Source: Daedaleopsis sinensis (lineage: Eukaryota > Basidiomycota > Agaricomycetes > Polyporales > Polyporaceae). From it: a stretch of DNA of 64,000 nt. The DNA lies in assembly GCA_033807695.1 (NCBI GenBank), contig CM066301.1, positions 4,526,001 to 4,590,000 of the forward strand, written 5' to 3'. A model generated the notes under the pieces. It did not search any database, was not told where the DNA came from, and saw only the letters and a list, made by a program, of their open reading frames with translations. Shown here in pieces: positions 45,106-57,788 of the stretch. Numbering within the stretch: position 1 is the stretch's first letter; each line of letters starts with the position of its first letter. The position numbers were made by a program, and so were the translations under genes.

Positions 45106-47769
45106 CTATGCATGACCCTTGATCAAATCAGCCGCGCGCTCTGCGACCGCAATGACAGGGACGCAAGGGTGTCCAGAGACCTGATCTGGGAATACAGACG
45201 CGTCGATAACGCGGAGCGACTGTACACCGTGAACACGCAGCTGCGGATCGACTGCGCTCGTTGCCGGATCTTGCCCCATCCGCACTGAGGAGGTCTGCAG
45301 GGCGCGCGGCGCGTAACAATGAGCACCTCGCCCACTAGACAGGGGGGACAAAAACCGACTCACAGGATGGGTGGAGGACTGTGCGTACTTGCGCACGAAG
45401 GCCTCGATTTCCGCGTCCGAGACCTGCGATGGGATTAAACCAGTACCTCTGGCACGCTGCGACTCTGAAACGGAGTGCATACCTTGTCCGGGTCCGCGTC
45501 TCCAATCCAGTAGTAGTCCGCATCTTTAGGGGCCGTCGCCAAGTGGCGCAAGTCGAGCGCGTTCGACAGCGGTGGGGTCCGCACAAGGTGCAGGAGAAAG
45601 CGAACAGCGCGGATGCATGCGTTCACATCGCTCTGTTCCGCAAGGAAACTGGGTCCGGTGGATCAGATACAGTGCATGTGAGGATGACCCGACAAGAAAG
45701 CGCACTTCGTATCGATGAGGGGAGCGTCGTACACGCTGTTCGTTCTGAGTTCGACTGTACCCGCGCTCACAGGTTTGAGAAGGATTGCGCCCTAGACAGG
45801 CTGTGTGAGCGAAAGTTCAGGTTAAAGAGAAGTACTGCTTACGACAGTGATGCCATTATTGCCGCGAGGGGGGAATCCGTGCCCGTAGTCGATGATACCC
45901 ATCGGGAACAGGAGGAATTCAAGGTCGGGAGCTCGAGGTCCCGAGAAAGTGTCAGTGACGGGCAGTTCGGGGCCATACGGTAGGCTATTAAATGCACTGT
46001 CAGCGTGCTTCCGAACCAGACAAGACTTGAGTACCTTTTATCGTCGGAGCGAGTAAACACCACTGCCTGCCCAACCAGCGCCCCCATGGGTCCGGTCCCA
46101 AAGGCCAGCCAACGTAACAGTGCGACAGCGCTGTGAAGTGGGCTCTGCGTAAGGTGGTCCCACGTCCATCCAGGCTTCGCTCGGAAGCAGATAGCCCCCG
46201 GGCTGATATGCTGTAGGAAGGTTCTCAGACTGAGCGGGAATAGACGAGAATCTACGCGAGACAACTCGGAAACGCACATCGAGCAAGCCACGGCCCACTG
46301 TTGGGAGGTCGCGCACAACGGGGATCCCGACCTTGCTGAGCTGCTCGGCCGGTCCGATGCCCGAGAGCAGGAGGATCTGAGGCGAGCCGATGACTCCGCC
46401 GCACACCAGGACTTCGCGGTTCGCACCGACCGCGTACTTGGGACCGTCACGGGCAGTCGATATCTGCACACCAACGGCTCTGGGGGCCCCGCCTGTGCCT
46501 GCAGTGAACAGCACACGCTCCGCGTGGGCGCAGACTGCGATGGTGAGGTTCGGCCTATCGCGGACCTCCCGCGGCAGGTATGATGTAGCCGCCGAGCTTC
46601 CTGTAAGGGGAGGGACAGCATTAGCTCTGCCTAACCAGAGGGTGTGGAGGATGCGACTGACTCTCATGGTTAGCATCAACAGCGCCGTAAAATGCGCCGG
46701 CTCCTACGGTGCCTTCAGCGGTGTTAAAGTCCCTGAATTGCCATTGGGTGAGCTCATTGTGGTCGCCGGATGGCTTCAGAATCACTTACTTTCGCCGGGG
46801 GATTCCCATTTGTACAGCCGCGTCTATGAAGGCGTCCGAGATAGGCTTGTGTATGGTTGCCGTCAGAGACCATATCAGAACCCTTGATCGGATGGTCACT
46901 CACGGCGAGGTCAAGGTTGTCAGAGACGCGTGGTCCGTCTCTCTTCATCTTTTGGAAGTACCTAAGGATATGTTAGATTACCAGACCTTGAAACTTGTGA
47001 ACGAGGACAAACTTTGACATGGTGCTTGAGCCCCATCCTGTAGCACCTAGCCTCTCCCAAGCGTCGTAATCTAGCAAAGTTGCGATCAGGACAAATTCAT
47101 CGAGAAGGCGGGCAGATTTTTGCACCTTCTGGGTCGCAATGGTGATATATCATCGCATTGATCGTACTTTGAGAGGGATCTGTCAGCGTGTCCGTCCTGC
47201 AAAGATTATCACTGCAACGGCCGACCTCGTGCCTCCCAACAGCCTTCCTCTTGGCATCTCAACAGTGCGCTCGTCATTGAATTCCTTCTGAGGACTGGGA
47301 AAGCCTTAGCTATCCGCTCAAGCCGAATATGACGAATAAATCGTACATAGTTCGGTACCGCCAGTCATGAGGGCTACCCAGCATCCGTTCGAAGGCTAGG
47401 GGAATACGACTGAAGAACTTTCCTTCGTTGCTAGATAGTGATATCAGTATACCGTACAACGTGAACGATCCGAATAGGTTTACTTTTCACCTGCCTCCAG
47501 AAGAAGGACAGTAGTCCCTTTATCTTCAGAGAGCCTTGACGCAAGGACACAACCAGCGGTTCCTGTGTGTCCAGGTTCGGAGAGGCGGAGCATCAAGTTA
47601 TGCACAAACTGCGAGTAAGTTGAAATAACTGACCTCCTCCCACAATGACGTAGTCATACGACTTCCACTGAGCTCGTTCATCTTCCGACACAATGCTTGA
47701 GAGCCCCGGTTTGAACGACGAGGCGTAGACCGACGGATCGCTGTGGAGCTTCGACGACGATTGACCCAT
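45106..47769 (-). CDS. GMC-family FAD oxidoreductase
   Basis: Sixteen exons from ATG 47769 to stop 45106: 47769-47634, 47562-47484, 47430-47347, 47294-47226, 47166-47126, 47070-47013, 46961-46904, 46845-46790, 46732-46662, 46600-46278, 46210-46035, 45984-45843, 45791-45706, 45648-45483, 45423-45364, 45294-45106; 597 residues. Visible are the FAD dinucleotide motif (VIVGGGTAG...LLEAG), [11 protein letters not shown], the GMC signature [13 protein letters not shown], and the C-terminal catalytic pair: the His of THPTSSVRMG and the His of VSGHPCVP. There is no signal peptide; MGQSSSK could be N-myristoylated. Relatives are alcohol, aryl-alcohol and glucose oxidases/dehydrogenases; the substrate is not predictable. 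It may supply H2O2 for wood decay if this is a white-rot fungus. Confidence 0.92.
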
Positions 47770-49024
47770 GGGGAATAGAGTTGGTGACGAAGTCTTAGAG
47801 TCTCAACCGTAACGGGCAGCTATATAAGCCCAGTAAAGCCCCCAGTCCAGAGGCAGTACAACTTGGCAAGAGGTCCCCGAGGTCCGTCTAAGTCGTGGAT
47901 GGTCCGCTCGTGCTCGGAGAGAAGAGGGTCTTGAGAGATGCCATCCTTGCCCCTGTGCGCAAAGCAGTTCTGCGGTGATAGAGTTCAACCGCACATGAGA
48001 ACCGCGCCCGGAAAGAGGTCACTTCCGCTGTGAAGGTGGGATGTACCCTGACAGCTTCGCTACGTCGCCGCTTTCAGAAAAGTTGCCGAGATGCTTCCCG
48101 AATCCCAGCCTGAGTGTGTGCTTGGAAATGGGGCGTGATGATATATATCATCATCTCTACAGTGTCAGGTGATCATCAACAGCATCCAGAGTGGGGTACT
48201 GTATCTATAGAGAGAACGAGGGACGCGACGAGAGGAGAGCAGCGGTGCAAAAGCAATTGTACGGGGAGTTCTTCAGAGGCCGGGAGGAGGAGGAGGATGG
48301 TATTTCGACTTTAACTCGATACAGGTTACACGCAGACGCCCATTTAATATCTACGTGCATAATACTTGGAGGAGAAGCTTATGTGAGAACAGAACTCAAC
48401 TTAGACGCTCTAGGATAGCGCTCTACCTCTTCCTCACTTCGTCCATGCGGCCATGGCGAATTCGACGACAAAAATTGTGACCTGGCTGAACTGTTCAACA
48501 CATGTTTCACTGATTTTGATTATAGACGAAGATGCCACGCGCCTCTCTGCGCACAGGTCCCCTCTCCGGCGCCGCAGTCCACCCTGCTGCCGCCATGAAC
48601 CCTATCTTTGCCATCCTACGGCGAACTCCAACACGTGGGTCAAACTGAATCGGGGTGCCATCCACAAGCCCTGAGCGAGGGAATTCGAAAGCATAGGAAG
48701 ATGCATATGCCAGCGCGGACCATCTGCTTCCGGTACATGCAATTGTACAAGCCTCCCGAGTGCAAGACACACGCGGCCGCGGACATAATCAACTACCGGT
48801 CGCTAGTACGATGACCCCCGACAAACCTAATCTCAGCTTCTGTACTACACGCTGTCAGATGTTTTCGCCGCTCAGCGTAACCTGGGATAGTAGTTCACAG
48901 TCACAGCGATGGTGACTGCCGGTTGTATAAGACACCGCAGTTTCGCGTAGAGTCGTGACTACTGACTAGTAGTCACTCGACTCTTGCTAGGTCTTGACAG
49001 AGTTCTCAGTGTCAACGCTCAGAC
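47770..49024. other. intergenic region
   Basis: Head-to-head space between the GMC gene (-) and the DUF6534 gene (+), so promoters for both. Small open frames only; no supported gene. Confidence 0.5.
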
Positions 49025-51349
49025 ATGGTCTCATCGTCCACTCTTGTCCAAGCACCCGCGACTGGCTCAACTTTGCCGTTCGCTCCTCCGCCGTCGCTCG
49101 ACAACACGATAGGAGCGTGGCTCCTTGGCACGTTCTTTGGTACGCTGTGAGTACTATTATACGTGGGCCACAATGCGCATCCGCTGTACCCTGACATATC
49201 CATCCATCTGAATATAGTCTTCAAGGCCTTGTACTACACCAGACATACCGGTATTTTCAACTCTACCCGAATGACCCTCGCTATCTAAAGATATGGGTCA
49301 GTCCAAATAGTCTGGCATACTGCACAGTTAACTCATAAGTGTGTTATGTTCTCCCAGATTGTGGTGCTACTGTGAGTCTCTGTCGATGAGATTTTATCAG
49401 CTACCGGTAACATCTATTTTGATGAATTATAGTATCATCGAAACAGTGAACACCGCGCTAACGATGCATACCTGGTACGCATTTCTACATTATCATTCGT
49501 TCACCAGTAACATGATCGACCCTCAAAGCTACTACCATCTCGTCGTGAACTTCTTCAACCCCGTGGCTCTGATCCAACCGCCCGTATGGTCAGTGTGCTT
49601 GTCTATCACTACAACGCTCGTACTGACTTAATAAACGACCTGTTTCAGGTCGCTCAAGGTAGATGTTCACGATAGCTCTACCGCATACTAAGACTTACAA
49701 CGGTCTTCCTGACACAAGATTCTCGCAGTCCCTGGAGTAAGATTTTCTACTCATCGGAGCATGGGGTTCGAGCTCATTCATATCCCATCAATCGCATAGA
49801 GCATAGCCGCAGTCATCACACAGATGTGAGCATAACACCAAGAGCTGTACAGCCTCAGGTACTTACTATCTTTCTTGAGGTTTTTCGTGCGAAGAGTGTA
49901 CCTGAGTGAGTAATCGACAAGGCTGGTCCAACTTGTGGTATAGCGACTGACCTATTGCAAGTTGACAGGAAGTTTCGGCTAGTGGCAGTCGTCGCAGTAT
50001 GTTATCATCGTTGTGGATGTAGCGGAAACGATACTGAATCGTGTTACTAGGGCGTTCTGACTTGGGCATTCTGTGGTACGTGATACGATGATCTTCGTTG
50101 ACACAACCGTTCTGACCTCTCATAGGGTGTTACATCGGTGAGCGAACTCACAGTCTCATCGCTGGCACGGCTTGAAACTGATTCAAGGCACCTGGCAGCA
50201 TTGGCAGGCCTCGGGTACGTGTGGTTACATGTATCTCTTTGCTTTTCGAGACATAACTGATTCAACTTTTCTAGATGGAACGCCTCGGACATCCCGGAGT
50301 ACCTCAAATTCTCTGTAAGTGCCACAACGAGTTCAGACCTAACACCGATCCAGTAGTACAGCTCATTATGATTCAACAGTGGCTGTCATCTTTGGGCTCT
50401 GCAATGATCATGACGGCGGACTTGATGCTCACTACCATACTCATTCACTTCCTGCACACCAATCGCACTGGGATCAGGCGGTATGCAGACCTGTTACCGT
50501 TCTGACAGTAGAAACTGAACCACCTTGACATGTAGCACCGACTCCCTAGTGGACGTGCTCATCATGTACACAGTCAGCAGCGGTAAGCATTCCTACTGAT
50601 ATGTCGCAAATGTTAATGGATCGATCTCTGAATACTGCATTGCAGGCCTCATCATATGGTATGTGTTTTGATTGTAACCGGAGTGCCAGTGTAAACTTCT
50701 CTTGCAGTATCTTCAACGTCCTGAATGTCGCATTCGTGAGTCCTCCCAAGCAATGAGTCTCAATGACCAACTCGATTATAACGGTTACCATGCTCACAGT
50801 CCCTCGCGTGGCCGAACAAGCTGATCTACTCCGCCACCTCAATCATATTGACAAAACGTTCGCTTTATGTATCTCTCATTTAACTCTCACTCAGTCAGAG
50901 CTAATGCGGTCCGGCGATAGTCTACTCCAACTCGTTCCTAGTCTCGTAAGTACGATCTCAACTTCCTTGCTCTCAACGGAGAGGGCTTACCTTCTCTAGG
51001 CTGAACGCTCGCCAGTCCCTGATTAATCGCGGGGTGATCATGGAGACGAACAACCTTTTCACCTCTACGTTTGTCGCCAAGGGGGTCATGCGGACCACGA
51101 ACACCCTCAACGGAGCCCGACCCCGGGAGGTGATTAATCACCGGGTACGATTTGACTTGTCGACTCGGTGGCTACAGTCACTAATCTCTCGCTCCATCAC
51201 AGGAAATCATGGGCGGGCGAGACAGGTCCCCGGAGGCGTTGGAGCTCAAAGTACTGCGACGTACTGCGGATTCATCCGCGGACGACGAGAGCACGCTAAG
51301 AACGAAAGGCCCGACTTTGCAGCTGCAGGACGCGAGGTCGATTGTGTGA
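49025..51349 (+). CDS. DUF6534-type seven-helix membrane protein
   Basis: Twenty-one exons give 374 residues: 49025-49146, 49218-49296, 49358-49371, 49433-49474, 49508-49588, 49649-49658, 49719-49736, 49800-49825, 49880-49909, 49969-49996, 50051-50075, 50154-50214, 50275-50314, 50380-50480, 50536-50582, 50646-50658, 50708-50735, 50800-50857, 50921-50945, 51000-51129, 51203-51349. The phase is consistent throughout. The order of hydrophobic helices, the DNTIGAWLLGTFFG start, HTNRTGIRRTDSLVDVLIMY and KLYSNSFLVSLNARQSL are typical of the basidiomycete DUF6534 family, which is large and uncharacterised (plasma membrane, receptor-like topology). The internal exons of 10-30 nt are less certain individually than the gene as a whole. 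Confidence 0.85.
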
Positions 51350-51652
51350 TGCTTTCGTGAGGAGACTAACGCGACAATGCTCATGATGTAGATATGTGAC
51401 TGAGGACCTCCTAGTATGTATAGCCTGTGCCTTTGGATCCGTTGGGTGTGGCTGTATACATGAAGCCGACAGGCGGGACCGGTCAGCGCTTCAGCGCTTC
51501 GGCCTAATGGCTAAGCACTAACCACCCACCAATACCCTTAACACAGTATATCAGCCACGCTCATCTACCCAATCCGCACAAGTTCAGCCTTCAAACTATC
51601 ATCGCTCGAAAGCTACCTACTATACAAGGAAATGGAAGCGGTCCGCGCAAGG
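51350..51652. other. convergent intergenic region
   Basis: Tail-to-tail space between the DUF6534 gene and RPN7. No gene seen. Confidence 0.5.
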
Positions 51653-53164
51653 TCAGTACAACACTTTGCTCAGCCTCTGCACGGCGTTCAAGAGAATGTC
51701 GCCCTGCCGGATGACCGTCTCGTACTGCGCGTTCTTGACCGACGGCCGGTTCGTCTCTACAACCCCATTCACCTTGTCGATCGTGCAGTGCAGCCGTCCC
51801 GACGCGATGAAGCGCGAAAGTTCGCTGCAACCCCGAGACAACTATGAGCCCATGCGGAAGGACGGAGCGAAACGGGACGCACCTGTCCACGAAGTCGATG
51901 CTGACGCCGAATGACCGCGCGAGGCTGTCGAGCGTCAGACTGCGGTACGACTCGAGCAGCTGGGTGTACGCGAGAATACGCATTTCGCGCACGTAGTAGC
52001 GTGCATGTGGCGCAAGCAGGCGATTTGGCTTGAGGTGCGTCTGCTCAAGGGCGGCTATACTGAAAGTGATGAACAAGAGACATTCATATGGAAGGTGGAC
52101 ACGTACCGAGGGCAACGAAGAACTTATCGTAATGCGAGTCATAGATGTTCTTCATCAGGTCGGCCAGAGTAGGTAAGTCAGGCAAAACCTGCAGGACTTC
52201 TGGTGCAGTGATCAGCTACCGAACCAATATCAGCTTTGCACGATGCAATGGGATCCTTGTAAGAATTCCATACCTTCTTCTTCAAGTCTGGTCTACTGAG
52301 AGTGAGGACGTTGGCAATGATCGTTGCGGCGACAAAGTCGTTGTACGAGATAAGTTCGGTCGCGGTAAATGTTGACAGCGCGTCGAGGAGTAGCTCGCCG
52401 CCGCGCTTGAATTGTCGGATGGAGAGTAGGTGCAAGCCACGGTATACCTTCAGCCGGTTTCTCCGATCCCAGTCTCCACCTTTCTCTACCAGCCTGCGCG
52501 CATACAGTCAATCACTCGCACAGAACATCGTTTCAAACCAACGTACTCTTCCGCTTGCTGCAGGTACTGCGTGATCATCTCATGGTCACCGAAGAAGAGC
52601 CCGATCCGGATGAGTGTGAGGACGATGTCTATCCTCGAACCCAAACCTGGCGTCTTCTCTAGCGCAAGCTTTTGAGCCTCAACCGACTTTTCCTAGAACG
52701 CCGATGAATAATTGAGCATCAGGTTCCGCCACACGCGGCGAGTTGGGCAGGAATAGGCGCACACCTTGTCTCCTCCGATCCTCGTCAAGTAGTTCGCGCG
52801 CGCGCGGAGCGCGTCCGCAATGTCGGTCTCTCCTTCGGTCTTCTTTGCCTCCTCTAGTCGCTCTTCAATCTTGTCCAGCTCGTCCTTGTTCGCCTTCTCC
52901 ATGCGCTCAAGTAATGATTGGTCCAGTGGCAAGGCAGAGGTTGAGGTCACTATCCGGTAGTACGGCGCCATCTCTGTTCCCATATGGTCAGCTTCCCAAA
53001 CGACTAAGCCATGTGTATGAGAAGAACGCACGGTCGGCCTCGATACCCTCGAGAAGAGTCTTGCGCGCATTCTCGTGAAGGTGCGCGAGGGAGGGCGAGG
53101 AGAGGACGAAATAGTCCTGCGCGAGGGTTAGGTTAGGGATTGGGAGTACCGCGTCTTCAGCCAT
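51653..53164 (-). CDS. RPN7: Rpn7/PSMD6, 26S proteasome lid subunit
   Basis: Seven exons: 53164-53032, 52991-52765, 52692-52547, 52493-52274, 52215-52107, 52054-51883, 51824-51653; 392 residues. An N-terminal helical (TPR-like) region leads to a C-terminal PCI domain (about 200-350). [39 protein letters not shown] and [20 protein letters not shown] are near-identical to Rpn7 orthologues. As a lid subunit it helps hold the deubiquitinase module on the 19S particle. Divergently paired with RPN6, so the two lid subunits may be co-regulated. Confidence 0.95.
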
Positions 53165-53409
53165 GGTGATATAAGGTGCTTTCTTATTGCTAGTGGTACG
53201 AGTTAGACGTCGGGGACTGCGAGTAGGAAGTCAAGGACGATGAGAGGCTGAGGGAGGGGAAGGCCAGGCGTCTACAAGCGACGCGTCAGTACCGCGAATG
53301 TTCCCACGCTCCTCGACGCGTCACCTCGCGTCCTCCTCCGTTCACCTACATTACCCCATCTGCACCACTTCCTCTTACTCTCGCTGATCTCACCGACACT
53401 ACACCTACG
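53165..53409. promoter_or_regulatory. shared divergent promoter, RPN7/RPN6
   Basis: 245 bp between the two start codons of proteasome lid genes. Pyrimidine-rich on the RPN6 side (about 53330-53405). The yeast Rpn4 site (PACE, GGTGGCAAA) was not found on either strand. Confidence 0.55.
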
Positions 53410-55264
53410 ATGCCTACGAAAGAAGAGCTTCTGACTCAGGCGCAATCCGCTTCGGACCCCAAACGCGCAGAGGCACTTTACAAGGAGATCCTAGTAGGTG
53501 AGCTCAGAGGTATGCAGGCGTCCAGTTGGGTGGATAGCTCAACGCGCGATTACAGCGTCACCGATCAGCGAGCATGCGGCCGTCGAGGAGAAGGAGAAGG
53601 AGCTGCGCTACCAAGAAAGTGCACTCGTGAAGTTGGGGGAGCTGTACCGAGACCACAAGTTCGTCTCTACATTCACTGTGGCTGAACTATTGACGTGTGT
53701 ACTGACAGCATTTTGTACTTGAAGTAACGCAAAGGGTGTTGCCGAGGTCATCACACTATCCCGGTCATTCGTCTCGTCGAGCGCGAAGGCAAAGACCGCC
53801 AAACTCAGTGCGTTCCCCGATTCCGCCGGAAGTTCAGCCCTAAACGCATCATGCAGTCCGCACACTCCTTGATTGCTTCACCTCCATTCCGGACAGCCAA
53901 AAGATACAGATTGACGTCCTTCTCGAGAACATCGAGTGGGCGAAGCGCGAGAAGCGGATATTCCTCAAGCACAGTCTCGAGACACGGCTCGTTGGTCTGT
54001 AAGTGCACGAGATGTACACAGTCCTGCGTCATTACCTCATGTTGCTCGTGTATGCAGCCAGCTGGATACACAACAGTACAAGCCTGCGCTCAGTCTCATC
54101 GACACCCTTCTCACCGAACTCAAGCGTCTAGACGACAAGATGGTCCTCACAGAGGTACACTTACTCGAGAGTCGCGTCTATCGTGGAGTCGGCAATCTTT
54201 CAAAATCCAAGGTCCGTTGTATACGCCAGCCTGGTAGTTATGTCGCTGACAGCTTGGGCCATGCTTAGGCTGCACTTACGTCCGCACGGACAGCTGCGAA
54301 CTCGATATACTGCCCACCACACCTCCAAGCGCGTCTTGACCTTCAGTCTGGCATTCTACATGCAGAAGACAAGGACTACACGACTGCATACTCTTATTTC
54401 TACGAGACATTCGAGAACCTGAGTACCCAGGACGACCCAAGCGCTCTCGGGGCGCTGAAGTATATGTTGCTTTGCAAAGTGATGCTAAACCTTGTACGTT
54501 CCCGCCCTAGTTACTCTTCTATTCTTCTCACAATTTCACGATCGGTTAGCCGGAAGACGTGACATCCCTCTTGTCTATCAAGCTCGCGTCGAAGTATGCG
54601 CAACTCCGGGACGTGGAGAGCATGCGAGCCATCGCCCGCGCGCACCAGAAGCGGAATCTTGCAGACTTTGAGAAGGCACTGAAGGACTACCAACAAGGTG
54701 AGCCTTTTGAGTCGCAGAGTGCATAAACGCATATTGATGTGACACATTCGCACAGAACTCTCCTCCGACACGACAATCCGCACACATCTTTCCGCCCTGT
54801 ACGACACGCTGCTCGAACAGAATTTGCTTCGGATTGTGGAGCCGTACTCGGTCGTCGAGATTGAGTATATCGCTCAGCAGGTCGGCCAGGGCAGGCAAGC
54901 TGTAGAACTCAAGTAAGCCTTTTTAGCTCCTGTCCAACGGTGGGTATTCACTAGTCGTCACAGACTATCACAGATGATTCTTGACAAAGTCTTCCACGGA
55001 GTCCTTGATCAAGGACGGGGATGTCTACTGATCTTTGAGGTTCCAGAGGCAGATGTGCGTCGTGCGCTCCTTTCGGCTTGACTTCTTATACTGATGACTG
55101 CTTCTTGTGACCTCAGCGGACGTACGGGGCGGCTATTGATACTCTGGAGCAGGTCGGGAAGGTCGTAGACTCGTTATACGCGAAGGTAACTTCGTCCGAT
55201 CCGCTGAACGTGTTCCTCCGCTGACCCATAGTGTACGACTCTCCAGACTGTAAAACTGGCATAG
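53410..55264 (+). CDS. RPN6: Rpn6/PSMD11, 26S proteasome lid subunit
   Basis: Eleven exons: 53410-53497, 53556-53658, 53725-53807, 53857-53998, 54058-54211, 54269-54493, 54550-54697, 54756-54912, 54964-55054, 55117-55185, 55247-55264; 425 residues. TPR-like solenoid plus PCI domain. [55 protein letters not shown] and [17 protein letters not shown] match Rpn6 orthologues. Rpn6 clamps the lid to the 20S core and the Rpt ring. Length is normal (about 420-440); the last exon is only 18 nt. Confidence 0.95.
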
Positions 55265-55839
55265 GACTTTTCTCTCTTGCAATTTCTATCCGCCGTCTTC
55301 CGCTGTAGGGTGTATTGGTGTGAAGCCCGTGCGTGTGATTGTGTCAGTTGCAGAAGTTGGAATTCATTGGGAAGCATGATGCATGAGTGGCCGTGGAACG
55401 ACTCAATTGACATGTATTTTTATGATTGTGAGCTGAGGCAAGCTTGCGCGCCGTGTTACGAGACGCCTTCACTCTGACGTTACGGTTATATGCTCCTCTG
55501 CCTTGATACTCCTACGGTCTACCTGACTCCTACGCTGCTCGCGCCCATGCCGTGTCTGCGTCCGGAGAGCAGCGGTAGGTGTGGGGTCCTCATACAGATA
55601 TGTTATCGGCCATCCGGGCCGGGCGATAGCGTTCCGCGCCGACGACGGAGCTCGTCATCTCGCCGACACACGGAAGGTCAAGAAAATGACTCTCCCTCAA
55701 ACCACCACCATCTCCAACCCCACATCAGCTCGCTCCCCGCAAGCACCTGCGGGCGATTGAACTCAGGGTTCCTGCTGCTCGCGCAGCTTCTGGTCATCAG
55801 ATAGCGCGTGCTCCGCACATCGTTCGTTTCGGCTAGATC
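55265..55839. other. intergenic region
   Basis: Between RPN6 and ADE12. No gene seen. Confidence 0.5.
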
Positions 55840-57529
55840 ATGAGTGGTAAGTTGATTGTATGCGCATGCGTCAAGCTCAGGGGTATGCTAATGGCGGCAC
55901 TGGCGTATTCAGTCACTGTGGTGCTCGGGTCGCAATGGGGCGACGAGGGCAAGGGCAAGCTCGTCGACATTCTGTCCGCGGAGTTCGACATCTGTGCGCG
56001 ATGCGCGGGAGGGAACAACGCCGGGCACACCATCGTCGTGCCTATGGGCCCGGAGAAGATTCCTAAGACGTTCGCTTTCCATTTGCTTCCTAGTGGTGCG
56101 TGCATATCTTCACACCCACCTCCATCTCCAAAATGGCGTATGAATTGTCCCCGCGTTTTTCGATCTCCCAGGTCTCGTCAACCCTCAGTGCACTGGAATT
56201 ATCGGGAACGGGGTGGTCGTGCATATTCCCTCATTCTTCGCCGAGCTCGACGCACTGCAGAAAGACGGTACGTACATCCCACTCCTGCTGCCGTTATGAG
56301 CGTAGCGGTGACGTGCTCAATTTTCATCACAGGACTCGACTGCACCGGGCGGTTGTTCATCTCCGACCGCGCACACCTCGTCTTCGACTTCCACCAGATC
56401 GTCGACGGCCTCAAGGAGGTCGAGCTCGGCGGATCGAGCATTGGCACGACGAAGAAAGGCATCGGTCCGGCGTACTCTGCGAAGGCCTCGCGCTCGGGCC
56501 TCCGGGTTCACCACCTGTTCGACCACGACACGTTCGCGCAGAAGTTCCGCCGGATCGTCGAGAACCGGTTCAAGCGGTATGGATACTTCGAGTACGACAC
56601 CGAGGGCGAGATTGAGCGGTATAAGGTGCGCACACCGTTTGGGCATCACAATCGAATCGACGTCTTCGTCGACTCAATGCTAGTGCAATTCTGACAAACG
56701 CTCATAGGCTCTCGGGGAACGACTGCAACCATATGTCGTGGACAGCGTCGTGTACCTCCACAAAGCTTTATCGGAGGGCAAGAAGGTTCTCGTGGAGGGC
56801 GCGAACGCACTCATGCTCGACATCGACTTTGGGACGTACCCGTTCGTCACGTCGTCTGCGACCACGATCGGGGGCGTTTGTACTGGCTTGGGTATTCCTC
56901 CTAAGATGGTGGGCACCACTATCGGTGTGATCAAGGCGTACACGACCCGCGTCGGTGGCGGACCGTTCCCTACGGAGCAACTGAACGTGAGCGCGTCACA
57001 GAGCACTACGTACCATCGGAGCTGACGCCATGCGCAGGAGATCGGTACACACCTACAAGAAGTAGGACGCGAGTACGGGACAACGACTGGTCGGCGGAGG
57101 CGATGCGGGTGGCTTGACCTGGTTGTCATGAAGCACTCGTGCCTTATCAACGGCTACGACAGCCTGAACCTCACCAAGTTGGACGTCTTAGACGACCTAG
57201 ATGAGCTCAAGATTGCGGTCAAGTACCTCGTAGACGAGAAGGAGCTGGCAGGTTTCCCCGGTATGTGACATAACATGGCACGTAGCCCTATGCTGATTGC
57301 AGCGCTCGCAGCCGACCTCGAGGTGCTCGCAAAAGTAGATGTCGTATACGTGACGCTACCCGGTTGGAAACAGTCCATTGCAAATGCAAAGACAATGGAG
57401 GACCTACCAGACAACTGCAAGAAGTACATCGAGTTCATCGAGCAGTTCTTGGGTGTACCGGTCGAGTGGATTGGCGTTGGACCTGGGCGAGAAAGCATGG
57501 TGAAGAAAGAACGCAAAGTCGTACGTTAG
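55840..57529 (+). CDS. ADE12: adenylosuccinate synthetase
   Basis: Exons 55840-55846, 55913-56095, 56172-56267, 56333-56625, 56708-56986, 57038-57260, 57303-57529; 435 residues. The first exon is 7 nt, giving Met-Ser plus the first base of Val. The GTP loop [11 protein letters not shown] is at about residues 8-18. [43 protein letters not shown] and [12 protein letters not shown] are catalytic blocks of the family. The enzyme joins IMP and aspartate using GTP, the first committed step to AMP, in the cytosol. Length is as expected. Without splicing, the frame from the same ATG would be a different peptide, so the tiny first exon is well supported by conservation of the second. Confidence 0.95.
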
Positions 57530-57788
57530 AGTAAACCTGTACTGCTACAGTAGAATCTGAAAGAACCTGCCATTGCTACTACTTGCGAAAGGGAGCGAAA
57601 GGGACGCCTGATGAGGGCATGCGGCATTCTTCCCACGCCACGAGGGGTATAAGAGCCGTGTGACAGGAGGGCAGGTCCCCTAGTCACCTCGTCGTCACAA
57701 CTGTTACCACCCGCCCTCCCCCTCGTCTCCCAGCCTCGTCTCGCTCGCAGACAGCGGTGTCTGGCTCGGAATACATTCTTTGATCGCT

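Noticed and set aside
50126..50153. Alternative acceptor at 50125 in the DUF6534 gene
   Set aside because: It breaks the frame with every possible donor. The acceptor at 50153 restores phase and gives a family-like sequence.
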